Shown: piece after piece, positions 23,282 to 32,909 of the stretch
How the letters are laid out: every line of letters starts with the position of its first letter
Position numbering within the stretch: the first letter of the stretch is position 1
DNA from: JBGTCD01 sp041749015
GTDB taxonomy: Bacteria > Bacteroidota > Bacteroidia > Cytophagales > Cyclobacteriaceae
Length of the DNA stretch: 50,482 bases
NCBI GenBank assembly: GCA_041749015.1
Contig: JBGTCD010000066.1
Coordinates: 1-50,482, forward strand
Direction: 5' to 3'
Position numbers and translations under genes: made by a program
Notes under the pieces: model-generated
Told to the model about the DNA's origin: nothing
Database searches by the model: none
Seen by the model: only the letters and a program-made list of their open reading frames with translations

Positions 23282-26200
23282 GCAAATACATCTTTCCGAT
23301 GCCATGCTTGAAAGCCTTGTCCGCAGAAGTATCACGATGCTCCAGGGTTTCTCCATTAACCCGTACAATGACGCGGTATAGATAGACGCCATTGGCGAGC
23401 TGGTCCCCATACTCATCCCTGCCATTCCATGCAAAATCGGTTAAATTATTGCCAATGCGAATCGAGCCCAGTTCGTCTTGAGTGATCTCCCGCACAATTT
23501 TCCCCGTTACCGTCATGATCTGTATTTTGATCTGATCCGGGATTTCACTCCCGGTAAGGGTAAAAACAAACCTGGTGCTCGTCGAAAAAGGGTTAGGATA
23601 AGGGTAGAAATTAGTAATGGTGCTTTCATTGATGACTTCAAACCGCACCTGAAAAGGTTCCTCCCCAGCAGTATTACCCGTTTCATCAGAGGCCTGGATC
23701 CTCAAGGTATAAATCCCATTTTCTAAACTGGGTGACTGATATTCAATTTTAAAATTATTATCCTCATCACCTGGTGTCCAATTGACCCGGGGATCAGAAA
23801 AACTGATTCGCTTAAAGTTACAGCCCTCACAAGGTGGCAGTAGAAATACATCGATGCCTGTGGTGTCCTTTTTAAACAAAAACGGATTTTCATCCCTAAG
23901 TTGAATGGTAATGAGGGGCTCTGGCGATACAATTTCTCCATCCATGATATACCGGCCATCAAAAGCCACATCGATATAAGGGTTGGTCTCATCCTGATCT
24001 ACTTCCAAAAACCCGATTCTGTTGATTTGGTTGTTATTATAGACCTGCTCTGCGGTGATCCTGGGGTTCACAAAAAGATTGAAGTTATTAAGACCAGCCT
24101 TGCCTCTGGTATCGACATTAACAGGAAAGTTGGTGGTATCACCGGGTGCGGGAGCCGCAATGTTAAATGAGGTTTTAAACGATTTTCTGGAAATATTATT
24201 GAATGTTTCCAGATCGACCTGAAGAGAGTCCGGGAAAGACTTTTCAGAAATATTATAAAAGCCCATATTAGCCTGAAATGGGGCTCCCTCCTGGATTTCA
24301 ACACCCTGGACGGGGAAATTCCCGCGCATTAGAATTCCCTCCGGGGGTGTTTCATACTCCACCAGCCAATAGTCAAGTTGTGCAGCCGAAAGATTGACCT
24401 CATCTCCTACCCTGTAAACAATTCTTAAAAAAGGGTATTGCAGCGGGTCGACACCGCTAAGATCAAATTCCTCATTGGTAATGTTGGAAAACAGGGTGGT
24501 CTCATTTCCGGTAAATGAGATTCCTTTTAACTCAAAATCATAGGTATCAAAAGCAGGGCTTTGTGACAAACTTACTTTGTTTAGAAATCTACCCCATGAC
24601 AGTGCTGGGCCAATAGTTTGGCTAGTAATGGAGCCCGAAGAAAAGAATCCGGATAAGGTCTCAGAAAAACTAATCTCTTGTTGGTTTTCGGGGATATTTG
24701 TAGTTCTGATGACAGTGGCAGAACCAATACTGGAGCCCTTTCGACCAAGAATAATCAATGGGTGTCCAACTCCGAGCCCCTGAAGTTCAGTCACATCAAC
24801 CCCAATGGATTGAAATAAATCAATACTCGTCTGAGGCCATAAATGAAACTGCGCATTACCTAAAGAAAAAGCAACCACCAAGTCTCCATCTTCCACTCCA
24901 TCCATATATTGTTGTAGAAACCCAAGGTTGACAGCCTCATTTAAAGCAAAACTGTTGATGACCTGAGGTTGCCTTCCACAAGTTTTAGGGTCTTGAAATA
25001 TTAAAGGAACTGCCGGATAAGGAGTCAAACTAAAGCGATTGATGGCAACCAGGTTAATGGTGTTGTTCCTGCAAATCCTGGACGAAAACATGTATGGCAC
25101 ATCATCCAAAACAAACTCTGCATCATCCCGCGTGAATTCAGGGTGAGTGTTTCCAAATGTTCTAACGTAAAGGTCTTTTTCGGTCCCAAAAAACTCCAGG
25201 CGATCCTGAGTATCATTTAGTTCCAGGCCGTTCAGGTTATTTTGCGCCATCTGGGTCTTTCTCACCTGGCCCCAGCCCTCATCTGAATCTATAATATAGG
25301 TAAAGGATGTCATGCTCCAGGAATCACTTTCGCCAGGTAGCGGTTGGGCAAATCTGGTGCGCCAAAAAACCGCAATGGTATCTGGCAAAGCGCCTAAAAA
25401 AGGCTGCCAAGTGCCAAGTACCGTTCCAATCATACTGAATGTTTGCCTGAAAGGGCTATTGAAATCAGGCACAGTATCCAATTCGAATAAGAATTCTCTT
25501 TCATTTCCAAAAATATCAGCCGCCTGAGCAACGAGTTTTACCTCTGAGGATGGCACTAAAGCGTAGGGATGCGGAAATATATTCCTAGTACCGGTCACAT
25601 TCAGCAGTTGGTCGATAAATGCTGAATTATTCATTTCGTTCAATTCCTCAATCTGGTTATCAGCATCTACTATCACCTCAAAACGGTTGGTCCCGACTAC
25701 CTCAAGGTTGGCATTGGTAAGTGGAATAAAAAGGGTATCAGAAAAATAAATCGGCAAAAAGAGAGAATCTGTCGTTACAATACTGTTGTCTGGCAGGGTT
25801 CTCTGTACCCTAATGAGCACTGAGTCGGTTAAGGCTTTTCCAAAATTACGCACTACCATCCCAAGATTAAAATCAGTGGTTTCAGCTGTAACAGGCTCAC
25901 CATCAATGGACTCTAAAAAAATATTATCACTATTTATTTCATAATCAGGCAAATTCGCTCCAAACAGCTTCACAGCAGGATCACCCAGCAATACCATTTG
26001 GATCACCTGGGTGGTATTGGAAGGGTTAGGACTACTCGCATTCATATATCTGCGTGCCGTCTCTTTCTGAATCTCACCAATGGACATACCAAAAAAATCA
26101 GGATCACCATAAGCAGTCTCATAAAAAAAATCACCGTATCTGCGCAGGGTATTCTCAAAGCCGAGCGCTGAATGAGCAATAAATCCCAATGCTCCCTTGC

Positions 26201-28268
26201 CTGCTGTAAGAGTCCAGTCTTCTCCAAAGATTCTGGCATTATTAAAAAACTGCCCTGCATTACACCCCAGAATCAGGAAGGATGGAAACCGGTCGGGGTT
26301 ATTATATCCCAGCACTGGATCGGATACAAATCCTATTTCGATATCAGGAATATTGGGGGCAGAATGCCCGTAAAAAGTAACCAAATTAAGGCCATTATTA
26401 ACTTCCTCAGCAATATTGATGAGTTCTGTAGTAACACTGGCCGACTTCGTGATGGTTTTAACCTCCCCACCTAAAGCAATACCCTCAGCCAGGGCTTTAA
26501 AACCATTCATGTACCCATTAAACCGAATAATCTCCGAGGTGGAAATTCCCCCGCTTAAATGCAAAATCCGTTTCCGCCAAAGCGCATCAAATGGGGTACT
26601 CTCTGCAATAATTACCTTATCGAGATATCCTGCGACTTCTGCGGGTGAAGAAGCTGTAAGTCGGCCTGTGGGCACTGCAGGCTCATAGACTGCACCGCCG
26701 ATTCCTGTGGTAAAAGCCATATCCGATCCCGGGGATCCCGCTGTGGGCACCAGATCTTTATAGGTATAAGCTTCAGGGGAAAGTCGGTAACTTAGGTTGG
26801 CAAAGGAGAAGGACGGTTCGATGGCCTTTCCGATCAAAAATAAAAACTCAGGGCTGCCATTTTCCACCAGGAAGCGCATCATGTTTTTTATGGCCAAAGA
26901 GGAATACTCCCCATAATTGAAAAGATCATAAACAGCCCCAATATCGATGGTCAGGGTATCATGCCCACCACCATCTGCAGAGGCTCTATACCCGCCGTAA
27001 GCTTTTACAGGGTCCGAATAAGCTCCGGCTGGATTTCGAAGTGTAGGATGAGAAATAATAACATATCCTGCCTGAGCCGGATTAATATTGCGGAATGTCA
27101 CAGATTCTATCTTTCCGGGCAACTGAGGCACCGGATCCAGGATCAGGGTTCTGGCAATATTGGTACCTGGTATTAATAAACCGGCCCCACCCCCTATTGA
27201 TTGCACCAGAACCCGCCTGGGGGTATTTTTATTGGTAATATCCCAGGCAAGGATAGCAGGAGAAGCGCCGGGAATTTCAAAATAGGTCTGCCCTCCGGGG
27301 TTTACGGGTAGGTTTATTTTCTTTCCCGGGGGATTGGATACAGGGTTCTGTGGGAAAGTAACTTTAATATACCCGCAACTAAACCGCTCAGGAGTGCCTG
27401 CATCCAGACCAATTATTCTTACAGTAAGATTCCCCGCTGCGCTGATGTCCGACCATTCTATTTCCTGATTAAAAACTGCAGTGGTATACCCTGAGAATGT
27501 TTGAATCCCAGCCACCCTTAAACTACCTGCCGCGGCTCCAACTTCAATCTGTGCTCGATGCGGCTGATTATTTTCTCCAAATAAAAAAACTTCTATCCGC
27601 GGTTTCCCTATACTTTGGTTCCCATTCGTAAGACCGGAAAGGGTAAATGTACGGGCCACAGTAAGGGTTATCGGATGACTGGTATACCCTTCAGCCTGAT
27701 CAAAAAAAGTATTGAAAATGGCACTGCTGAACTGAAAGCCTCTTGCGTACCGGTTAATGGTCAGTAGCAGTTGCTCAGCATTATGGTGGGTCGCAAGCGG
27801 TAATGAGGGATTTGGGCCACCGACACTAGCTACTCTGAGGCCTTGATTACCTCCAGTATCCCAGGTAAGAAAATAGGCGGTAGTATCAGAATAAAGGTTA
27901 AAATAATTGTGAGGCTGAGCGGTCTGGGGTTGGTACAAAAAGCGATCCTGAGTACCGTCATTCCGCTGGCCGTAAAATTGTATAAAATCACCGGGATCAA
28001 AACTACCATCACCCTCACCCTGCACAAAAATAGCCTGTTCCACCCCACGGTGGTATATGCTGATGGTGCGTGGATCCAATGACGAAAGGGGCACCCCTGC
28101 CTCGGTAAGGGTTTCAAAGTTTAATTGATAAATCCCATCATTTGAAACACTGATTTTATAATAGGATTTATTAAAATCAATCCACTCGTTCCCGTACGGC
28201 TGAGACCATAGGTTTGAAAATGGACCAATTAGCCCAAATAAAATCAGACATTTCCATTTGCCATTCAT
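23274..28268 (-). CDS. porU2: C25-family protease, PorU2-like T9SS sortase
   Basis: 1664 residues with a signal peptide (about 3-22). The N-terminal module (YGNEWIDFNKSYYKISVSND) is the one shared by PorU-type sortases. The C25 (gingipain) catalytic pair is probably His635 (TFYGHSAPN) and Cys669 (ILGCNAGQFF). A long beta-rich tail with CARDB-like modules follows. The end (YPYPNPFSTSTRFVFTLTG, DFAWNGRDEYGDQLANGVYL) is a FlgD/T9SS-sorting-like domain, as in PorU. Its catalytic neighbourhood differs from classical PorU, so I favour the paralogue called PorU2, adjacent to a PorV-like barrel. Expected role: processing or anchoring of T9SS cargo at the cell surface. One base separates it from the upstream barrel gene's stop. 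Confidence 0.82.
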   Translation of the reverse strand: MNGKWKCLILFGLIGPFSNLWSQPYGNEWIDFNKSYYKISVSNDGIYQLNFETLTEAGVPLSSLDPRTISIYHRGVEQAIFVQGEGDGSFDPGDFIQFYGQRNDGTQDRFLYQPQTAQPHNYFNLYSDTTAYFLTWDTGGNQGLRVASVGGPNPSLPLATHHNAEQLLLTINRYARGFQFSSAIFNTFFDQAEGYTSHPITLTVARTFTLSGLTNGNQSIGKPRIEVFLFGENNQPHRAQIEVGAAAGSLRVAGIQTFSGYTTAVFNQEIEWSDISAAGNLTVRIIGLDAGTPERFSCGYIKVTFPQNPVSNPPGKKINLPVNPGGQTYFEIPGASPAILAWDITNKNTPRRVLVQSIGGGAGLLIPGTNIARTLILDPVPQLPGKIESVTFRNINPAQAGYVIISHPTLRNPAGAYSDPVKAYGGYRASADGGGHDTLTIDIGAVYDLFNYGEYSSLAIKNMMRFLVENGSPEFLFLIGKAIEPSFSFANLSYRLSPEAYTYKDLVPTAGSPGSDMAFTTGIGGAVYEPAVPTGRLTASSPAEVAGYLDKVIIAESTPFDALWRKRILHLSGGISTSEIIRFNGYMNGFKALAEGIALGGEVKTITKSASVTTELINIAEEVNNGLNLVTFYGHSAPNIPDIEIGFVSDPVLGYNNPDRFPSFLILGCNAGQFFNNARIFGEDWTLTAGKGALGFIAHSALGFENTLRRYGDFFYETAYGDPDFFGMSIGEIQKETARRYMNASSPNPSNTTQVIQMVLLGDPAVKLFGANLPDYEINSDNIFLESIDGEPVTAETTDFNLGMVVRNFGKALTDSVLIRVQRTLPDNSIVTTDSLFLPIYFSDTLFIPLTNANLEVVGTNRFEVIVDADNQIEELNEMNNSAFIDQLLNVTGTRNIFPHPYALVPSSEVKLVAQAADIFGNEREFLFELDTVPDFNSPFRQTFSMIGTVLGTWQPFLGALPDTIAVFWRTRFAQPLPGESDSWSMTSFTYIIDSDEGWGQVRKTQMAQNNLNGLELNDTQDRLEFFGTEKDLYVRTFGNTHPEFTRDDAEFVLDDVPYMFSSRICRNNTINLVAINRFSLTPYPAVPLIFQDPKTCGRQPQVINSFALNEAVNLGFLQQYMDGVEDGDLVVAFSLGNAQFHLWPQTSIDLFQSIGVDVTELQGLGVGHPLIILGRKGSSIGSATVIRTTNIPENQQEISFSETLSGFFSSGSITSQTIGPALSWGRFLNKVSLSQSPAFDTYDFELKGISFTGNETTLFSNITNEEFDLSGVDPLQYPFLRIVYRVGDEVNLSAAQLDYWLVEYETPPEGILMRGNFPVQGVEIQEGAPFQANMGFYNISEKSFPDSLQVDLETFNNISRKSFKTSFNIAAPAPGDTTNFPVNVDTRGKAGLNNFNLFVNPRITAEQVYNNNQINRIGFLEVDQDETNPYIDVAFDGRYIMDGEIVSPEPLITIQLRDENPFLFKKDTTGIDVFLLPPCEGCNFKRISFSDPRVNWTPGDEDNNFKIEYQSPSLENGIYTLRIQASDETGNTAGEEPFQVRFEVINESTITNFYPYPNPFSTSTRFVFTLTGSEIPDQIKIQIMTVTGKIVREITQDELGSIRIGNNLTDFAWNGRDEYGDQLANGVYLYRVIVRVNGETLEHRDTSADKAFKHGIGKMYLLR

Positions 28269-29351
28269 TTAATCAATACCTACTTTAAGTGAAAATACAT
28301 GGGAATACAATACATCTGATACCGCACCAAAATTAGTAAGGGCATAATCTATCGCCACATTATTGATCTTAAATCCCAGTCCAAAATCTGGCTGGAATAC
28401 ATTGGAGAAGGAGCCGTCAAAATCTTTGACCCGCTGCACATTACCCGCACCAAATCGGAGAAAAGCAACTTTTTTGAAGTCCACTTCCAGCCCCAGACTG
28501 GGGTCTACGGAAATAAGCTTCGAGCCTAGTAGCACATTGCGTTGGCCATCAAAAGTGAAATTAAGGTCCAGAGCGGCAAGCGCACCAAATTTATCACCTA
28601 TCGGAAAATACCGCCCAGCTCCGAAAATAGCTCTCGGGAGGGTGACTTCTATTGAGTTAGTGGGAATTTCATTACCGGTCTGCGAATATACATCAGCAAC
28701 TAATTCGGAATTGTGCGACCAGGCATTAAAAGTACCTGTGATATCCCTAAGCATCATTCCAAACTGCCAATTATTGCGAACCAGTCTGGCTCCTGCATCG
28801 ATGCCAAATCCCCAGGCATTGGCAAAACTACCTGCAATACGGTGGACTACTTTTACATTGGCGCCCACCTGTAGCCCTTCAATCCAGGCCACTTTGCGTG
28901 CATAGGAAAAAATAAAGGCATAATCAGCGGCAGAAAAAAATAAGATGTTGTCGTAATTGATGGCTCCGTTAGCATCATATAAAAACCGGGTATCAGGAAT
29001 GTCATCGACCCCAAATCTGATAATTGATATGGCCATCTGGCTCAGGGAATCAACCGGTAAGGCTATGGCTGCATAGTCAAACTTAGCAATACCGGCAAAA
29101 TACTCTGCGTGCATCAACATCCCATCATAACGGTATGGATTGTCCATCAAGCCTGCAGGATTCCAGTAGCCGGAGGTGACATCATTGGCAATGGCCACCT
29201 GGGTACTTCCCATTCCCAGTGCCCTGGCCCCCACTCCTATTGCGAGAAACTCATTGCTATGCTTCGGAGCTGAAAATTGAGCGGTCAGATTACCAGGCCC
29301 AAACAAAAGCACCAATAAAAGGCAACATATAACGGAATCAAATCTTTTCAT
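28269..29351 (-). CDS. porV2: PorV/PorQ-family outer-membrane beta-barrel, PorV2-like
   Basis: 360 residues with a signal peptide (about 5-24, ending LTAQ). The diagnostic start of the mature protein is FLAIGVGARALGMGSTQVAI, followed by SGYWNPAGLMDNPYRYDGML; this GARALGMGG-like block marks the PorV/PorQ family of FadL-type 14-strand barrels. The rest alternates beta-strands to a C-terminal VFSLKVGID. PorV shuttles T9SS cargo from the translocon to the PorU sortase. Here it lies directly upstream of the PorU2-like gene with no gap, so the two should form one transcription unit and one complex. Confidence 0.85.
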   Translation of the reverse strand: MKRFDSVICCLLLVLLFGPGNLTAQFSAPKHSNEFLAIGVGARALGMGSTQVAIANDVTSGYWNPAGLMDNPYRYDGMLMHAEYFAGIAKFDYAAIALPVDSLSQMAISIIRFGVDDIPDTRFLYDANGAINYDNILFFSAADYAFIFSYARKVAWIEGLQVGANVKVVHRIAGSFANAWGFGIDAGARLVRNNWQFGMMLRDITGTFNAWSHNSELVADVYSQTGNEIPTNSIEVTLPRAIFGAGRYFPIGDKFGALAALDLNFTFDGQRNVLLGSKLISVDPSLGLEVDFKKVAFLRFGAGNVQRVKDFDGSFSNVFQPDFGLGFKINNVAIDYALTNFGAVSDVLYSHVFSLKVGID

Positions 29352-29486
29352 ACCACACTTCCCGGAAAAGAAAACTTTTCGAAAATTCCGAAAATTATTC
29401 CATTAAGACAATATTTTAATTCCTGGTAACCCCCTTTCAACGTAAAACTCAGGCTACAAAAATAAAAATAATAATAAATATTTAAC

Positions 29487-29528
29487 AAGGTACTAAACAT
29501 TACAAGGTACTGGTCCGTATAAGGTATT
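29487..29528 (+). promoter_or_regulatory. Three direct 8-mers at 17-bp period upstream of padR
   Basis: AAGGTACT at 29487-29494 and 29504-29511 and AAGGTATT at 29521-29528. The two spacers are both 9 bp, so the repeat period is exactly 17. The last unit ends 17 bp before the padR start. It may be an operator array, perhaps for PadR itself (inference), though PadR sites known elsewhere are inverted repeats. Confidence 0.5.
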
Positions 29529-29545
29529 AGGTTAACGATTCAGAT

Positions 29546-29875
29546 ATGAATGTGGAGAATACATTAGTACAGATGAGAAAAGGGATACTGGAATACTGCA
29601 TCCTTCAAATTATTTCTAGAGGTGAAGTATATGCCTCTGATATGCTTGAGGAGCTGACTTCCGCAAAAATAATGGTGGTTGAAGGCACATTGTATCCCCT
29701 CCTGACCCGGTTGAGAAAATCAGGTCTTGTAGAGTACAAATGGGTAGAATCTACCTCGGGACCGCCTCGAAAATATTATTGGCTCACAGAAAAAGGGAAA
29801 GAATTTTTGGAAGAGTTGGCAGCAACCTGGGAAACCCTGGTGAAGTCCACTAATAGAATAACCAAAAAGAAATAA
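29546..29875 (+). CDS. PadR-family transcriptional regulator
   Basis: 109 residues, short PadR subfamily. The winged helix covers GILEYCILQIISRGEVYASD, MLEELTSAKIMVVEGTLYPL, LTRLRKSGLVEYKWVES and PPRKYYWLTEKGKEFLEEL, with the conserved EGTLYPLLTRL and YYWLTEKG blocks. Such proteins sense small molecules or stress and repress a neighbouring gene. It starts 16 bp before the PspC-domain gene, a pairing often seen in Bacteroidetes, which suggests that it controls that envelope-stress protein. The 17-bp-periodic 8-mers upstream are candidate binding sites. Confidence 0.95.
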   Translation: MNVENTLVQMRKGILEYCILQIISRGEVYASDMLEELTSAKIMVVEGTLYPLLTRLRKSGLVEYKWVESTSGPPRKYYWLTEKGKEFLEELAATWETLVKSTNRITKKK

Positions 29876-29891
29876 TAAATTTGTAACGGCA

Positions 29892-32312
29892 ATGAAAAAG
29901 AACATCAGTATCAACATAAGCGGGATCATCTTCCATATCGAGGAGGATGGTTATGAAAAGCTTAAAAATTACCTTGATAACATCACCCGGTATTTCTCAT
30001 CTTTTGACGAGAGCGAAGAGATCGTTTCGGATATCGAAGGGAGAATTGCTGAAATCTTTTTGTCCAAGCTTAATGAAGGAAAGCAGATCATTTCTTCTGA
30101 GGATGTAGAAAGTCTGGTGCAAACCATGGGTAATATCCGTGACTTTCAGATGGTGGAAGAAGATGCCCATGAAAGAGAAGAAGCTGATCAGGAAAGTAGT
30201 ACTTTCACAGAGGAAAATACCAATACTAAGTCCAAAAGGTTATTCAGAGATACTAAAAATAATCTCGTTGGAGGCGTTTCCGCAGGATTGGCACAATATT
30301 TCAGCATTGACCCATTCTGGATCAGACTCTTATTTATTATTCTGTTTTTAGGAAGCTATGGCATCGTGCTCCTGATCTATATTATCATGTGGATTGTGGT
30401 GCCTGGCAATAATGACCTTAAGGATGATAAAAAGGTTAAAAAGATGTTTCGTGATCCCGAAGACAAAGTGTTGGGTGGTGTCGCGAGTGGTATTGCTTAT
30501 TATTTTGGTGTGGACCGCGCCATTGTTAGGTTGATTTTTGTGCTCCTAATATTTTTGGGGGGTACCGGCCTCTTTGCTTACATCATTTTATGGCTGATCA
30601 CCCCTGAGGCTAATTCCATCACCGAAAAAATGCAGATGAAGGGTGAGCCTGTGACCTTGTCTAATATTGAAAGTTCCATTAAAAAGGGGCTTAATGTAGA
30701 GGAGGACAGTAAAGAGGAAAAACCATTGGTAAAGATTCTTCTTTTCCCTTTCAGGCTTATTGCCCTGGTTATTAATAAGGCGGCTGAATTATTAGGGCCA
30801 TTATTAAAATTTACCGTAGATGCTATCCGCGTAGTTTTTGGGGCAATTTTGGTGATTGTTGGATTATCATTTTTAGTAGCCATTGTCATGGTGGGTGCCG
30901 TGTGGTTGGGGCTTTCCTTTTCGATTGAGCCTTCAGTAGCTACAGGAGATGCTATTCTTCCGGTCACCTTATTGAAAAATTCGGTGCCTTGGTGGACCAG
31001 TACCAGTGCCATTGTTTTCACCGTAATTCCCAGTTTATTTCTGATGCTGTTGGGGATTTCTACCATTGCCAAAAAAATAATTTTCAATGCCAAGGTGGGC
31101 TGGGCATTATTTGCCTTATTCATCCTGAGCTTAGGAGTGCTGGCCTCTACTGTCCCTGCCATAACATACCAATTTAAGGAGGAAGGGGAATTTCAGGAGG
31201 AAAGAGACGTTTCATGGGAAGGTGGTACGCTGACCTTAAAATCTTTACCGGTGAAGGATATAGGATATAATATCACCTTTATCAAAATCCGGCCGCATGA
31301 TGAACTGACCCCCAAACTGGTCATCAGTTATACCAGCCGGGGCTCCAGTTTTGATGACGCAGTATCTAATGCCGGAATGCTGCAGTATGGATATTCGGTA
31401 AAAGATAGTGTGCTTTTATTGGATGAGACTTCGCGGTTTAAACCAGGATCCATATTTCGGGGACAAAAAACTGGCTCCACACTTTATATGCCTTATGATG
31501 TGCCTTTTATTCTTGACCGCAGTATGCGTAAAATTCTAAGGGAAACGCTCACCCGGTATGGATTTCCCGGCAGGCTTATTAATCAAAATCACACCTGGGT
31601 ATTTACTGTTGAAGGCTTGGAATGTATCACATGTCCGGAAGAAGACCTCTCGGAAACAACTGGAAGGGATTTTGATTCACAAACTGATTATTCTCAGTTG
31701 GGGTCTTTTTCTGCCATAGACCTCCAATATCCTGCCGATGTAGAGATCGTTCAGGGTGATTCATTCATGGTGAGAATCGAACATGAAGCGGCCATAGAAG
31801 ATAATATTGTTGTTGATAACATTGATGGTGTGTTGTCCATCAAGGGGAGCAATACGCGTGTTTTTGATCTGGGCAAAAAAGATTCCTATGAAAAAATAAA
31901 TGTTTTTATTCAGATGCCTACTCTATTTAAGGGGAAATTCGGTTTGGCATCCAATGTAAAAATTCACGGTTTTGAGATGGATAATTGTGAATTAGAATTT
32001 TCCCATGCCTCCCGAGGCGATATCAACATCAAGGCTAAGAACTTAGACCTTGTTCTTAAACTGGCCTCTGTAGTCAATCTCAAAGGCTCAGGAGAAGAAT
32101 TAGAGGCTAAACTTGGGCAGGCCAGCCAGTTGGATGCTTATGATTATAAAACTGATGCCGCCACCATCAATGCCGGCACCGGTAGCACCGCCAAGATTAA
32201 TGTGGTGACTTTCCTGGACGCAAGGGCCAGCACCGGCAGCCAGGTCATTTATACTGGGTCCCCTCGACTACAAACCAATACCAGCTCCGGGGGCAAGGTA
32301 TCCCAGGATTGA
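29892..32312 (+). CDS. Tandem PspC-domain membrane protein with C-terminal GIN/DUF2807-like domain
   Basis: 806 residues. Residues 1-95 form a soluble alpha/beta region (MKKNISINISGIIFHIEEDG). Two PspC domains follow at about 116-173 (RLFRDTKNNLVGGVSAGLAQ) and 184-238 (KMFRDPEDKVLGGVASGIAY), each with one long hydrophobic helix pair. More transmembrane helices lie near residues 285-430. The C-terminal part from about 600 (SQLGSFSAIDLQYPADVEIV) is a right-handed-beta-type GIN (putative auto-transporter adhesin head) domain. PspC proteins respond to envelope stress; the GIN domain may face the periplasm. It is cotranscribed with padR. Confidence 0.88.
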   Translation: MKKNISINISGIIFHIEEDGYEKLKNYLDNITRYFSSFDESEEIVSDIEGRIAEIFLSKLNEGKQIISSEDVESLVQTMGNIRDFQMVEEDAHEREEADQESSTFTEENTNTKSKRLFRDTKNNLVGGVSAGLAQYFSIDPFWIRLLFIILFLGSYGIVLLIYIIMWIVVPGNNDLKDDKKVKKMFRDPEDKVLGGVASGIAYYFGVDRAIVRLIFVLLIFLGGTGLFAYIILWLITPEANSITEKMQMKGEPVTLSNIESSIKKGLNVEEDSKEEKPLVKILLFPFRLIALVINKAAELLGPLLKFTVDAIRVVFGAILVIVGLSFLVAIVMVGAVWLGLSFSIEPSVATGDAILPVTLLKNSVPWWTSTSAIVFTVIPSLFLMLLGISTIAKKIIFNAKVGWALFALFILSLGVLASTVPAITYQFKEEGEFQEERDVSWEGGTLTLKSLPVKDIGYNITFIKIRPHDELTPKLVISYTSRGSSFDDAVSNAGMLQYGYSVKDSVLLLDETSRFKPGSIFRGQKTGSTLYMPYDVPFILDRSMRKILRETLTRYGFPGRLINQNHTWVFTVEGLECITCPEEDLSETTGRDFDSQTDYSQLGSFSAIDLQYPADVEIVQGDSFMVRIEHEAAIEDNIVVDNIDGVLSIKGSNTRVFDLGKKDSYEKINVFIQMPTLFKGKFGLASNVKIHGFEMDNCELEFSHASRGDINIKAKNLDLVLKLASVVNLKGSGEELEAKLGQASQLDAYDYKTDAATINAGTGSTAKINVVTFLDARASTGSQVIYTGSPRLQTNTSSGGKVSQD

Positions 32313-32373
32313 GATAAAACCCTGGATATGGCGATGGCATTGAATTTGGTTATATTTAATAAACTCGAAAAAT

Positions 32374-32847
32374 ATGAATCCTTCTCTAAGCCTGACAGTT
32401 TTTAGTTTATTGTATATATTGACTTTGGCTTGCAAAACCACCGGGCAATCTATGCAATCCGAAATAAATGAAATAGAAATTACTGGGACCGTTTATTGGC
32501 TTGAGGGCAACTTCATGCCCGGACCTGGCCGAAATCCTGAGGATTTGAAGGGCATCCCTGTGAGCAGGGAAATCTGGATCTACGAACCCACTAAAATTCA
32601 GGAGACCACCGGAGGCATGCCCCTATTCCAATCCATCGATTCAAAATTGATTACAAAGGTCACGGCGGATGATTCAGGAGAATTCAACCTGACATTACCT
32701 GAAGGCACTTATTCTTTTTTTACAAAAGAAGATGAAGGATTTTTCGCTTCAACCATGGATGGTGATGGCCATCTTGGTGTTTTCACCTTTTCTAAAGAAG
32801 GGAACCGTGAGGCTCACATCAAAGTCGATTACAACGCCGCATATTAA
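32374..32847 (+). CDS. Predicted lipoprotein with a carboxypeptidase-regulatory-like beta-sandwich
   Basis: 157 residues. The N-terminus (LSLTVFSLLYILTLACKTTG) ends in a lipobox-like LAC, so it should be lipid-anchored. The body reads as a beta-sandwich: IEITGTVYWLEGNFMPGPG, GIPVSREIWIYEPTKIQ, LITKVTADDSGEFNLTLPEG, TYSFFTKEDEG. The last blocks resemble the carboxypeptidase-regulatory-like fold used for surface display or binding. No catalytic residues are evident. It is placed between the PspC gene and the ECF sigma gene; the spacing (61 and 62 bp) leaves cotranscription open. Confidence 0.72.
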   Translation: MNPSLSLTVFSLLYILTLACKTTGQSMQSEINEIEITGTVYWLEGNFMPGPGRNPEDLKGIPVSREIWIYEPTKIQETTGGMPLFQSIDSKLITKVTADDSGEFNLTLPEGTYSFFTKEDEGFFASTMDGDGHLGVFTFSKEGNREAHIKVDYNAAY

Positions 32848-32909
32848 TTTTTTTTATTGAAGCAACCTTTGCAGCCATTCCTGCATCTTGAATATGACAT
32901 CGGAACTAT

